33,279 nucleotides of DNA from Lactonifactor longoviformis DSM 17459 (GTDB taxonomy: Bacteria > Bacillota > Clostridia > Lachnospirales > Lachnospiraceae). Shown here one piece after another: positions 21,335 to 28,688 of this stretch. Location of the stretch: the NCBI RefSeq assembly GCF_900129135.1, contig NZ_FQVI01000034.1, positions 1 through 33,279 of the forward strand, written 5' to 3'. The notes below the pieces were generated by a model. It saw only the letters and a list, made by a program, of their open reading frames with translations, was not told where the DNA came from and did not search any database. The position numbers and the translations under genes were made by a program. Within the stretch, counting starts at the first letter, position 1, and each line of letters opens with the position of its first letter.

Positions 21335-21955
21335 ATGGCATACGGCAAAATCAGCAAAAAGCAGTCCGAAATTTTAGAATACATAAAAAGCGAAATATTA
21401 AACAGAGGATTCCCCCCTGCAGTCCGCGAAATCTGTGAGGCAGTTCATTTAAAATCAACTTCTTCTGTCCACTCCCACCTGGAGACATTGGAGAAGAACG
21501 GCTACATACGAAGAGACCCCACAAAACCCCGTGCTATCGAGATAATTGACGACTCTTTTAATCTTGTGAGACGCGAGGTTGTGAATGTTCCTATCGTAGG
21601 TAAAGTAGCTGCCGGTCAGCCGATTCTGGCTGTGGAGAACGTTGAGAATTATTTTCCTATTCCTTCGGAATATATGCCCAACACGGACACTTTCTTACTT
21701 CATGTTGATGGGGAAAGTATGGTGAATGCAGGGATTCTGAACGGAGATTATGTCCTGGTCTCAAAGCAGCCCACGGCACAGAATGGAGATATGGTCGTAG
21801 CTTTGATCGAAGACTCTGCTACAGTGAAAACCTTTTATAAAGAAAATGGCCATTACCGTCTTCAGCCTGAGAATGATTTTATGGATCCGATAATTGTTGA
21901 GGGTGATCTCCAGATTATGGGGAAGGTAATTGGTGTGTTCCGTTTTTTAAGATAA
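21335..21955 (+). CDS. lexA: LexA SOS repressor/autopeptidase
   Basis: This 206-residue repressor begins at the ATG 8 nt after GGAGG; the in-frame TTG two codons earlier is less likely. The winged-helix DNA-binding domain spans 1-70 (PPAVREICEAVHLKSTSSVH). The cleavage site is A93-G94 in KVAAGQP, and the catalytic pair is S128 (DGESMVNAG) and K165 (SATVKTFY), as in all self-cleaving LexA proteins. It represses DNA-damage genes until RecA filaments trigger self-cleavage. Four LexA boxes upstream indicate autoregulation together with the divergent LysM gene. The gene is monocistronic, with a terminator 17 nt after the stop. Confidence 0.97.
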   Translation: MAYGKISKKQSEILEYIKSEILNRGFPPAVREICEAVHLKSTSSVHSHLETLEKNGYIRRDPTKPRAIEIIDDSFNLVRREVVNVPIVGKVAAGQPILAVENVENYFPIPSEYMPNTDTFLLHVDGESMVNAGILNGDYVLVSKQPTAQNGDMVVALIEDSATVKTFYKENGHYRLQPENDFMDPIIVEGDLQIMGKVIGVFRFLR

Positions 21956-21971
21956 CTTTGACCACGAATTC

Positions 21972-22027
21972 AAATACCAGGCTTTTCATTCCTTAACATT
22001 CAGGAATAAGCAAAGCCTGGTATTTTT
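21972..22027 (+). terminator. lexA terminator
   Basis: A perfect 14-bp outer stem (21972-21985 with 22012-22025) plus an inner ATTCCT/AGGAAT stem ends in TTTTT. Confidence 0.85.
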
Positions 22028-22037
22028 GATCTATATC

Positions 22038-22066
22038 TTGCTATTTTAAGAAAAAAAGTGTATTCT
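22038..22066 (+). promoter_or_regulatory. Promoter of the flavodiiron gene
   Basis: TTGCTA (22038-22043), 17-bp spacer, TATTCT (22061-22066). The start point is expected near 22073, and the leader is about 60 nt. Confidence 0.6.
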
Positions 22067-22131
22067 ATATGTTGGTTAGACATAACTAATCATATGAATA
22101 TCTAATATGTCTCTAGAAAGGGGTTTAAACC

Positions 22132-23340
22132 ATGTATTGTACCAGAAAAATTACAGATGCGGTTACTTGGGTAGGCGGATATGACCGGAGGCTGGCTTTG
22201 TTTGAAAACTTGTTTCCCATCTCCCGGGGTATTACCTACAACTCATATTTGATATCGGATGAAAAAACAGCGCTTATCGATACGGTTGATTCCTCTGTTA
22301 CCCGCCAGTTCCTGGAAAATATTCATTATGTTCTCAGGGGGCGCTCTCTGAATTATCTGGTAATCAACCATATGGAACCAGACCACTGCGCCGGAATTGA
22401 AGAATTGCTGCTGCACTTTCCTGAAATGAAACTAGTGGGCAACGCGAAAACCTTTGCATTCATCCGACAGTTCTATGATCTCAATCTGGATGGAAGGACC
22501 CTTGTGATCAAAGAAGGTACTACCCTCTCCCTGGGGACACATACACTTAGGTTCTGTTTTGCTCCGATGGTTCACTGGCCGGAGGTTATGATGACATACG
22601 AGCAAAAAGAAAAGCTTCTATTCTCCGCAGATGCCTTTGGAAGTTTTGGGGCCCTGAACGGAAATTTGTTCAATGATGAAGTGGATTTCGCCCGTGACTG
22701 GCTGCCGGACGCCAGACGGTATTACGGGAATATAGTAGGGAAATACGGAGCACAGGTACAGGCAGCTCTGAAAAAATTGACTGATATGGAACTGCGCATG
22801 ATATGTCCCCTGCACGGTCCTGTGTGGCGCACCAATCTTGATTATTTTTTGGATAAATACCGCCTTTGGAGCCGATATGAACCAGAGGAACATGCAGTCG
22901 CCCTGATTTATGGTTCTATGTACGGGGATACTGAAAATGCTGTAAATATCCTTGCCTCCAGTCTGGCGGAATCAGGAGTTAAAAATATTGCTGTCTATGA
23001 CATTTCTACTACCCATATATCCACGCTGATCGCAGAAGCCTTCCGCTGCAGTCACCTGGTACTGGCCGCTCCCACTTATAACGGAGGAATTTACCCGGCA
23101 ATGCTGAATCTGCTGCATGATATGAAGGCTCTGAACTTGCAAAACCGTACCATGGCACTTATAGAAAATGGTTCCTGGGCTCCGGCCTCTGCCAGGCAAA
23201 TGCGTTCACTCCTGGGGGAATTAAAGCAGATAGAACTCCTGGAACCTGTCATCACGGTTAAGTCTGCTATCAAAAAAGAAAATCTGGATGAACTGCTGCA
23301 GTTAAAAGAAAGCATTCTCTCCTCATTAGAAAAACTATGA
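22132..23340 (+). CDS. Flavodiiron protein (FprA-type O2/NO reductase)
   Basis: This 402-residue cytosolic enzyme reduces oxygen to water, or nitric oxide to nitrous oxide, protecting anaerobes. The N-terminal metallo-beta-lactamase-like domain carries the diiron ligands H80, E82, D84 and H85 (HMEPDH), H148 (VHWPE), D167 (SADAFG) and H228 (PLHGP). The C-terminal flavodoxin domain (about 255-400) binds FMN, with its phosphate loop at YGSMYGDTENA and the second loop at APTYNGGIYP. There is no fused rubredoxin, so it must receive electrons from separate rubredoxin or flavodoxin reductases. It has its own promoter and a terminator shared with the convergent downstream gene. Confidence 0.95.
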   Translation: MYCTRKITDAVTWVGGYDRRLALFENLFPISRGITYNSYLISDEKTALIDTVDSSVTRQFLENIHYVLRGRSLNYLVINHMEPDHCAGIEELLLHFPEMKLVGNAKTFAFIRQFYDLNLDGRTLVIKEGTTLSLGTHTLRFCFAPMVHWPEVMMTYEQKEKLLFSADAFGSFGALNGNLFNDEVDFARDWLPDARRYYGNIVGKYGAQVQAALKKLTDMELRMICPLHGPVWRTNLDYFLDKYRLWSRYEPEEHAVALIYGSMYGDTENAVNILASSLAESGVKNIAVYDISTTHISTLIAEAFRCSHLVLAAPTYNGGIYPAMLNLLHDMKALNLQNRTMALIENGSWAPASARQMRSLLGELKQIELLEPVITVKSAIKKENLDELLQLKESILSSLEKL

Positions 23341-23384
23341 CGAAAAATGTATTCCTACATACAGTGGCTTTACGGGGAGGTACA

Positions 23385-23410
23385 AAAGCCACCGGTCTCC
23401 CGGTGGCTTT
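23385..23410. terminator. Bidirectional terminator
   Basis: AAAGCCACCGG (23385-23395) pairs perfectly with CCGGTGGCTTT (23400-23410) around a 4-nt loop. It lies between two convergent genes. Confidence 0.8.
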
Positions 23411-23426
23411 CACTTAACACTCCTGA

Positions 23427-23663
23427 CTATAAAATTCTTCTGCTGATAGAGATCAGCAGGCAGGCTCCTGCGATGGATACAATTATCTTTGCAAAGAAAC
23501 CAATGGCGTAAAAGCCAATTAAAGAAATTAAAAGATTTCCTAGAATAGATCCCACAACACCGATTGCGATATACTTTACCACGCCTCCCTTAAGCTTCAT
23601 AATACGGGAAGCAATGTATCCTGCAATCAAACCTACTAATACCTGCATAAGTATACTTAACAT
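23427..23663 (-). CDS. GlsB/YeaQ/YmgE-family small membrane protein
   Basis: The product is a 78-residue protein of three hydrophobic segments with the family's glycine pattern (LVGLIAGYIASRIMK, VVGSILGNLLIS, then a C-terminal segment). The ATG at 23663 is preferred over an earlier one because GAGGTAGG precedes it and the family starts directly with the first membrane helix. These proteins are often induced by general stress, but their biochemical role is not known. The gene is monocistronic, with its own promoter about 90 bp upstream. Confidence 0.85.
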   Translation of the reverse strand: MLSILMQVLVGLIAGYIASRIMKLKGGVVKYIAIGVVGSILGNLLISLIGFYAIGFFAKIIVSIAGACLLISISRRIL

Positions 23664-23752
23664 CTGCCTACCTCTTTCTACTGCTCTTCTTTTGCTGACG
23701 GTGCTGCCGTACATATCCTCCGTACGGATATACAGCGTTCACCATATAGTAA

Positions 23753-23781
23753 AGTATACCATTAAAATATGCAGATGTAAA
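23753..23781 (-). promoter_or_regulatory. Promoter of the GlsB/YeaQ-like gene
   Basis: On the minus strand TTTACA (23781-23776), 17-bp spacer, TATACT (23758-23753). The leader contains an ATATCC/GGATAT stem-loop. Confidence 0.55.
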
Positions 23782-23790
23782 TTTTCTTAT

Positions 23791-24327
23791 TCAGCTTCTA
23801 TTTTCCGTGTCTGCTTTTATTGAATGAACCCAGGCTTCGATGGACTGGGCCAATTGATACTGCTGCTGCAAAACCGCCTTACCTGTCTCCGGAATCTCAG
23901 GCATCTGTTCTTTGGAATGAATGTTATCTTCCAGATACAATTTCAATAGCATTACATTTTGTTCAATCCGTTGCAGACATTTCTGCTGGTTTTCAGGGGA
24001 AAGACTGTCCAAATTAACTATAACAGCATTGAAATCCAGAAATATGCGAATCGGCTGTTCGGAAATCTCCAGCATTAATTTTTCAAATTCTTTTTCACCC
24101 TTTTCTGTTAATGAGTATACAGCTTTTTCCGCCATATTTCCCTCTTTTACCATCTCACTTTCAATGTATCCCTTCTTCTCCAGTTGAATCACTTTTTTAT
24201 AGATCGAAGGTGTACTAATCTTTACCCACCGGGATATATTGCGGTACTCCACTAATTTTTGAATATCATAGGCACTTAAAGGCTCCTTTTTCACCATCCC
24301 CAATACAATTAAATCGATTGCTGCCAT
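23791..24327 (-). CDS. PadR-family transcriptional regulator
   Basis: This 178-residue protein has an N-terminal PadR winged helix (about 1-85: LIVLGMVKKEPLSAYDIQKL, TPSIYKKVIQLEKKGYIES, YSLTEKGEKEF) and a helical C-terminal dimerisation domain of the Vir-like subfamily. PadR proteins usually repress transport or detoxification genes and respond to small ligands. A perfect 15-bp palindrome overlaps its own -10 box, which indicates autoregulation. No divergent target lies within 200 bp; the GlsB/YeaQ-like gene downstream has its own promoter. Confidence 0.88.
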   Translation of the reverse strand: MAAIDLIVLGMVKKEPLSAYDIQKLVEYRNISRWVKISTPSIYKKVIQLEKKGYIESEMVKEGNMAEKAVYSLTEKGEKEFEKLMLEISEQPIRIFLDFNAVIVNLDSLSPENQQKCLQRIEQNVMLLKLYLEDNIHSKEQMPEIPETGKAVLQQQYQLAQSIEAWVHSIKADTENRS

Positions 24328-24372
24328 AACACCATCCTTTCTATCTTAACATCATTTTCGCTGTCATAAATA

Positions 24373-24411
24373 ACTATAAATTATAGTATTATATTTTACA
24401 AAAATTGTCAA
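24373..24411 (-). promoter_or_regulatory. padR promoter with overlapping palindromic operator
   Basis: On the minus strand TTGACA (24411-24406), 17-bp spacer, TACTAT (24388-24383). The perfect palindrome ACTATAA-A-TTATAGT (24373-24387) covers the -10 box. This layout is classic for autorepression. Confidence 0.7.
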
Positions 24412-24533
24412 GGAAAAGGATATGACTTTAGAATAGCAGCCAGGAGGATTCCTCTTTTGCTTATATGCTTCTTCATCAGGCAGGAGCCATGCTTTCCATT
24501 TATAGACCAGAGGTTGCGATACGTAGAATGTAA

Positions 24534-25187
24534 TTATTCTTTTATTATTTTAATATCTTGTTCGGCAATTAGTTTTTGTATAATTTTTCCCTTTTCGTCC
24601 TCCCAAGGATCATTTAAGTCTCCATTTCCGCCTATAGTTACTTTTGTATTATTTTCTTGATTGCCGCTAAATTCTTTTTGTTTATCGGTTAGATATTTTG
24701 AAATCATAAGGGTGGTACGTGTAGTGCTTTTTAATGACTCCCAATATTTTGTTTCTCCACCAGCCCCTTCTATCAAAGCGTCAAACTCTTCCTTATTTGT
24801 TGCTTTATTAATATTTTTCTTATATGTTTCAATGGTCTCCTCAACTTCTTGATCAGTTACTTTGTAGCCTGCTTTTTCAGCTGCATTAAGCAGCACTTTT
24901 CTTTGCAATACATACTTATATGCGTTATCCTCAGAATCTTTCAGCTCTGCTAAATCCATACGCTCCTTAATTTCATTAACCTCATCCCACGTAATCGTAA
25001 TATCTTTACCTTTCGCATATATTTTTTCAGAGCCTCTTGTTTTTGGACTATTTTTTTGAGTGGTAAATAATTTGCCTATGCTATAAAATAAGTTATCGTC
25101 TGGATATGCTGATTGTGCATAAATAGTTGTTCCCAATGCAATCACAAATATAATAGAGACTATAGAGATTATCACTTTCTTTTTCAT
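24534..25187 (-). CDS. Secreted SurA_N-domain (chaperone-like) protein
   Basis: This 217-residue protein has an N-terminal signal or membrane anchor (KKKVIISIVSIIFVIALGTTIYA). A helical region matches the SurA/PrsA N-terminal chaperone domain: ITWDEVNEIKERM, YVLQRKVLLNAAEKAGYKVT, DQEVEETIETYKKN. The peptidyl-prolyl isomerase domain of PrsA is absent. The start follows GGAGG, which overlaps the stop codon of the upstream surface-protein frame, so both genes are on one mRNA. It probably helps fold or export that surface protein, or a similar one. There is no lipobox cysteine, so it is anchored by its signal segment or released. Confidence 0.75.
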   Translation of the reverse strand: MKKKVIISIVSIIFVIALGTTIYAQSAYPDDNLFYSIGKLFTTQKNSPKTRGSEKIYAKGKDITITWDEVNEIKERMDLAELKDSEDNAYKYVLQRKVLLNAAEKAGYKVTDQEVEETIETYKKNINKATNKEEFDALIEGAGGETKYWESLKSTTRTTLMISKYLTDKQKEFSGNQENNTKVTIGGNGDLNDPWEDEKGKIIQKLIAEQDIKIIKE

Positions 25188-25198
25188 AATTATACCTC

Positions 25199-27184
25199 CT
25201 ACTGAATTGATATATAAATATCTCCATCTTTATATGATGAATAACCATCTATTCCTGGGACAGGAGATGGGATTACTGCATATGAAGGATGGCCTATTAT
25301 GTATGCCATTTCAAATAATACACTGTCGTCTTCCGGATAAGAGCAGAGTTGTGTATTGTATCCACAAATACCAATCATATAACCTCCTGGCAAGATCGAA
25401 TCAAGGTTTTTATAGGATACAAAATTTGCTTCCCCTTCACCATTCACATTATGTCTTACAAATGACATACTTATATTTGGCTTATCTGCAGTCTCTATTA
25501 TATACATATATAGATATACAACCTCTCTATATGGGTAATAGAATTTATTGTTTATTTTGTTTCTATCTTCTGTTAATTTCATAATAATATCAGCATGTAC
25601 GGGCTCAGCATCCCAAGTTAAAAAATCATGTGCCATCGTTTTAGATTCATTGAATCTTTTAGACTCATTTACTGTTCCATCATCATTAAAAATATAATAT
25701 CTTTCTTCTTCATTAACCCAACAAGCATCTTTTGCTAATGCCCCAAATCTGGTTGGATCTGTTAATGAAAATGACATAAAGTATCTCCTTTTGCCATCTA
25801 CAACCTTCCAACCTGTTACCATAGAGCCCGTGTCTTCAAAATAGTATTTTCTATTATTAATCTGCTGCCATCCTGTAAGCATGAAACCGTTGCTATCAGT
25901 ATAATATCTTTTGTTTCCCACATTAAACCAACCTATCTTCATAGCTCCGTCATCTTCATCCCCCATATACTACCAATGGGAGCCATCTTTAAGCCAGCCA
26001 GTAGCCATCATTCCATTGCTCTTTAAAAAATACCATGTATTTCCTGATTTCAGCCAGCCCGTTTTCATCGCACCGCTATCATTCATGTAGTACCAGTACT
26101 TTCCATCCTTTACCCACCCGGTTTTCATTTCTCCAATATCATTAGAATAGTACCATGTATCGCCTACTTTGAACCAGCCGATTCTCATGGCACCATCATT
26201 GGCGGGCCCAAGATAATACCAGGAATCTCCATACTTTTGCCAGCCGGTCAACATGATTCCGCTACTATTAAAAAAGTACCACGTTTTTCCGATTATCTTC
26301 CAGCCGGTTACCATTGCACAGCCGCTTTCAAAATAATACCAGCTTCCATCAACCTTTCTCCAATCATTTTCCACCGCTATCGGCCAAGAATCTCCGTCTT
26401 CTTTAATATAATACCATTTACCACTGTCTTTAAACCACCCGGTTCTCCGTGCATGTCCGTCACTATAATAATAGCTCCATTCACCATAATAAAGATTCCA
26501 GCCATTATGCAACATACTGCCGTCATCCAAAAAACAATAAGCCGGCCAGGTGCTTCTCTCAGCATTTAAACTGCCAATATACCACCGACCTATCAAAGTA
26601 GCTCCATATGGCCAATCTTCATCATCTTTATCAGAACTTAAATAATATGTCTTATTATCCCATTCTAACCAGCCTGTTTTCATCCATCCAGAAGCATCAA
26701 AATAATACCAATAATCATCAATCATTTCCCATTTGCTCCTCGAATAGCTGCCATCATCATGTCTATACCACAACCTTCCATCATCTTCTATCCACGTTCC
26801 GGATAACGTTGCCTCCAGCAAAGCAGGAGAATTATTTGGAGTTTTCCCTGCTTGTCCTACATCCTCAGTATTAGGTATTGCTACACAGTCATCTGAGGTT
26901 TTTTCATCTTCAAGAGCTGCTAATTCTTTTTTATCAATAGCCCCTGCCTCTTCCTCCTTATTATCTGTAATTTCTTCTCCTCCAGGAATATATCCTTCTG
27001 GTGCATCTTGTAGACCTACATTTATATATCTAGTGTCCTCATTTTTAAATTCTGTTGCATCCTCTTCTGTATTTATAGAACTATCTCCACCCGTTTCTGT
27101 TGCATAGGCATAGTTTGAATAGCTGCCTAAAAGCATAGCAGCCATCACCATAGCACAAACAACTTTAACTATTTTACTTCTCAT
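25199..27184 (-). pseudogene. Choline-binding-like repeat surface protein split by an in-frame TAG
   Basis: One continuous frame encodes about 660 residues. The ATG at 27184 follows GGGAGGG and starts a signal peptide (MRSKIVKVVCAMVMAAMLLG ... YAYA). An acidic linker follows, then about eleven aromatic repeats of the cell-wall-binding type (e.g. WYYFNSSGIMLTGWQKYGDS). The frame reads GSHW-TAG-YMGDEDDGAMKIGW at 25970, where the repeat pattern demands WYY, so a single TAC/TAT to TAG change explains the stop. Three more repeats and an unrecognised C-terminal domain of about 170 residues follow, ending at 25199. The truncated product (404 residues) could still be secreted and bind the wall but would lack the C-terminal domain. 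It is transcribed behind a cobalamin-like riboswitch. Confidence 0.8.
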
Positions 27185-27270
27185 TTTGTTCCCTCCCAAG
27201 TTTCGCTTATATTATCGGTTACAGTAACTTACTATTTTCCCATTGGACTATACCTCCTTTTCATTTAATT

Positions 27271-27297
27271 AAAAAAGACACCTGTCTCCAGATGTCT
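27271..27297 (-). terminator. Riboswitch expression-platform terminator
   Basis: On the minus strand AGACATCTG pairs with CAGGTGTCT (one G-U pair, GAGA loop) and TTTTT follows. It stands about 90 nt before the surface-protein start, inside the leader. Its 5' arm can instead pair with the 3' strand of the aptamer's closing helix. Confidence 0.75.
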
Positions 27298-27321
27298 ACT
27301 TAACGATATTTAACTATAAAC

Positions 27322-27452
27322 ATCTACAAACAAAACACACCTATCTGAACAGCTTCTGACTTAGGGAAACCACACCCAACACAGCGATTACGTTCTGGAA
27401 TCGCACCAGATTTGCTTTGCTTCTTATTAATTCAGATATCTCGATTGTAGAT
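27322..27452 (-). promoter_or_regulatory. Cobalamin-like riboswitch
   Basis: Read on the minus strand, the leader has a closing helix ATCTACAA (27452-27445) with TTGTAGAT (27329-27322), then TATCTGAA (27438-27431) with TTCAGATA (27349-27342). Between them lie TTAATA, the hairpin CTGGTGCGATTCCAG (27409-27395) and TAAGTCAGAAGCTG (27363-27350). These correspond in order to the cobalamin riboswitch landmarks TTAAWA, the GGTG-N-A-TCC hairpin and the B12 box AGTCAGGA-ACCTG. The 'GGGAA' and 'CCCGC' core pairings are degenerate. The 3' strand of the closing helix can form an 11-bp antiterminator with the terminator arm (27326-27316 with 27299-27289), so ligand binding should cause termination. The class assignment comes from memory of the consensus. 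Confidence 0.62.
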
Positions 27453-27482
27453 ATTATTATGTGTAAATTTTATGTTAAATTA

Positions 27483-27511
27483 AGTATACTATTTTAGCAT
27501 ATTATTTACAA
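27483..27511 (-). promoter_or_regulatory. Promoter of the riboswitch/surface-protein operon
   Basis: On the minus strand TTGTAA (27511-27506), 17-bp spacer, TATACT (27488-27483). Transcription would start near 27475, just before the aptamer. Confidence 0.65.
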
Positions 27512-27638
27512 CTCCTTTTTAATTAATATTTTTATAGTTATATTGATGATTTTTTATAAATTTATGTTCACGCCATTCTTTTCGATTATCATAAATATAT
27601 GGTCAAATTCCTGGTAAGTGGAATAAGACTTGACTATA

Positions 27639-27653
27639 TGGCCGTTACGGCCA
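27639..27653. repeat. Perfect GC-rich 7-1-7 palindrome
   Basis: TGGCCGT-T-ACGGCCA stands out in AT-rich surroundings and overlaps the stop codon of the micro-ORF described next. It may be an operator or a recombination scar. Confidence 0.4.
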
Positions 27654-27695
27654 CGGAGAGAGCATCTCACGAAACTGTTTTAAATAATTGTCCAT
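27645..27695 (-). pseudogene. Micro-ORF resembling the N-terminus of a tyrosine recombinase
   Basis: A perfect AAGGAGG lies 7 nt before an ATG that opens a 16-codon frame, MDNYLKQFREMLSPWP. The start resembles the first residues of phage-type integrases common in these bacteria ('M..YL.QFREML.LRGL'). The frame ends inside the GC-rich palindrome. It is best read as the remnant 5' end of an integrase gene removed by rearrangement. A genuine short peptide gene cannot be excluded. Confidence 0.35.
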
Positions 27696-27819
27696 AATGG
27701 AACCTCCTTAGTGAAATATGATGGCAGGAAACAAAAAAAGCACCCCGCATCAGGAGGCGGACAGTAAAAATTTTCTGATATGTAGTTGTTGAGTTTGAAG
27801 AACCATGGTAAAGTAGACA

Positions 27820-27901
27820 TAGCGGTTTTTGGTATGTGTTTACGGTTGCGTTAGGGGTAACTCAACCATACAAAATATATTCAAAAACTGCTACTTTTTT
27901 T
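27820..27901 (+). ncRNA. Long hairpin with T-run: attenuator or small RNA terminator
   Basis: A 12-bp helix (27820-27831 with 27882-27893, one G-T pair) encloses GTATG/CATAC (27832-27836 with 27867-27871) and a 10-bp helix with one mismatch (27844-27853 with 27858-27867) closed by GGGG; these two inner helices share base 27867. Seven T residues follow at 27895-27901. Upstream, GTTGAGTT (27788-27795) is complementary to AACTCAAC (27859-27866), which offers an alternative fold. It precedes a two-component/ABC operon by about 95 nt, so it may be a regulated terminator in the leader or the end of a separate small RNA. I do not recognise a family. Confidence 0.45.
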
Positions 27902-27933
27902 GAAAAAAGTGATAGTTTCACGTACTTAGGGCT

Positions 27934-27952
27934 AGCCGCCGCGCTAGCGGCT
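27934..27952 (+). other. GC-rich hairpin upstream of the response regulator
   Basis: AGCCGC (27934-27939) pairs with GCGGCT (27947-27952) around a 7-nt loop, 42 nt before the start codon. Together with the preceding hairpin it makes the leader unusually structured. Confidence 0.4.
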
Positions 27953-27994
27953 TGGTACAATACACTATAAACATGTATTTACAGGAGGAAACTT

Positions 27995-28684
27995 ATGTAT
28001 AAGCTGCTTCTTTTAGAAGATGATATCAGTCTGATCGATGGCTTGCAATATGCCTTGAAAAAGAATGGATTTCAGTTGGATGTTGTCCGGACGATCCGGG
28101 AGGCAAAAGTGCTTTTATCTGTCCCCAACGACTATGACCTGCTTCTTCTTGATGTTACGCTTCCGGATGGAACAGGATTCGAAATCTGTGAACAAGTACG
28201 CCGAAAGGGGAACCCCATCCCTATCATATACCTCACTGCTGCAGATGAGGAGACCTCTGTGATACGGGGACTGGACATCGGAGGAGATGATTATATTACC
28301 AAACCCTTCCGTCTGGGAGAACTGTGCTCCCGTATCCGGGCTCTTCTCAGACGCAGCGGGAGGAAGAAAGAAATAGGGGACAGCCTGCTCGTCTCTGGCA
28401 AAGTGTCCGTTGATCTTCTCCAAAGCAAGGTTTTCCTGTCCGGAAGTCCCCTGGAATTGACCAGTGCTGAGTACCGGCTCTTATGTCTTTTAGTAAGAAA
28501 CAGCGGCCGCATCCTGACCCGCAGCTCTATCCTGGACCTTCTATGGGACGGCAACGGAAGCTTTGTGGACGATAATACTTTATCTGTATATGTGCGCCGC
28601 CTGCGTGAAAAACTGGAAAACGATCCCTCACACCCCGAACATCTTCTGACTGTCCGGGGATTCGGATACCAATGGAAGGAGTAA
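27995..28684 (+). CDS. OmpR-family response regulator
   Basis: This 229-residue regulator has a receiver domain at 1-118 with acidic residues E8, D9 and D10, phospho-acceptor D53 (LLLLDVTLPDG) and K103 (YITKPF). An OmpR winged helix occupies 130-227 (LTSAEYRLLCLLVRNSGR, VDDNTLSVYVRRLREKLE, TVRGFGYQW). AGGAGG precedes the start. It lies 4 nt before its kinase and shares an operon with an ABC exporter, so it probably induces that exporter in response to an envelope stress or antimicrobial signal. Confidence 0.95.
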   Translation: MYKLLLLEDDISLIDGLQYALKKNGFQLDVVRTIREAKVLLSVPNDYDLLLLDVTLPDGTGFEICEQVRRKGNPIPIIYLTAADEETSVIRGLDIGGDDYITKPFRLGELCSRIRALLRRSGRKKEIGDSLLVSGKVSVDLLQSKVFLSGSPLELTSAEYRLLCLLVRNSGRILTRSSILDLLWDGNGSFVDDNTLSVYVRRLREKLENDPSHPEHLLTVRGFGYQWKE

Positions 28685-28688
28685 CGCT

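Noticed and set aside
24420-24533. Gap downstream of the SurA_N-domain gene
   Set aside because: I found no convincing gene, terminator or RNA; the AGGAG/CTCCT-like pairing there is too short.
4246-27184. Stop-codon reassignment or programmed readthrough to explain the two in-frame stops
   Set aside because: One stop is TAA and the other TAG. TAA and TAG end other intact genes here, and no readthrough context is visible. Two independent nonsense mutations or sequencing errors are simpler.
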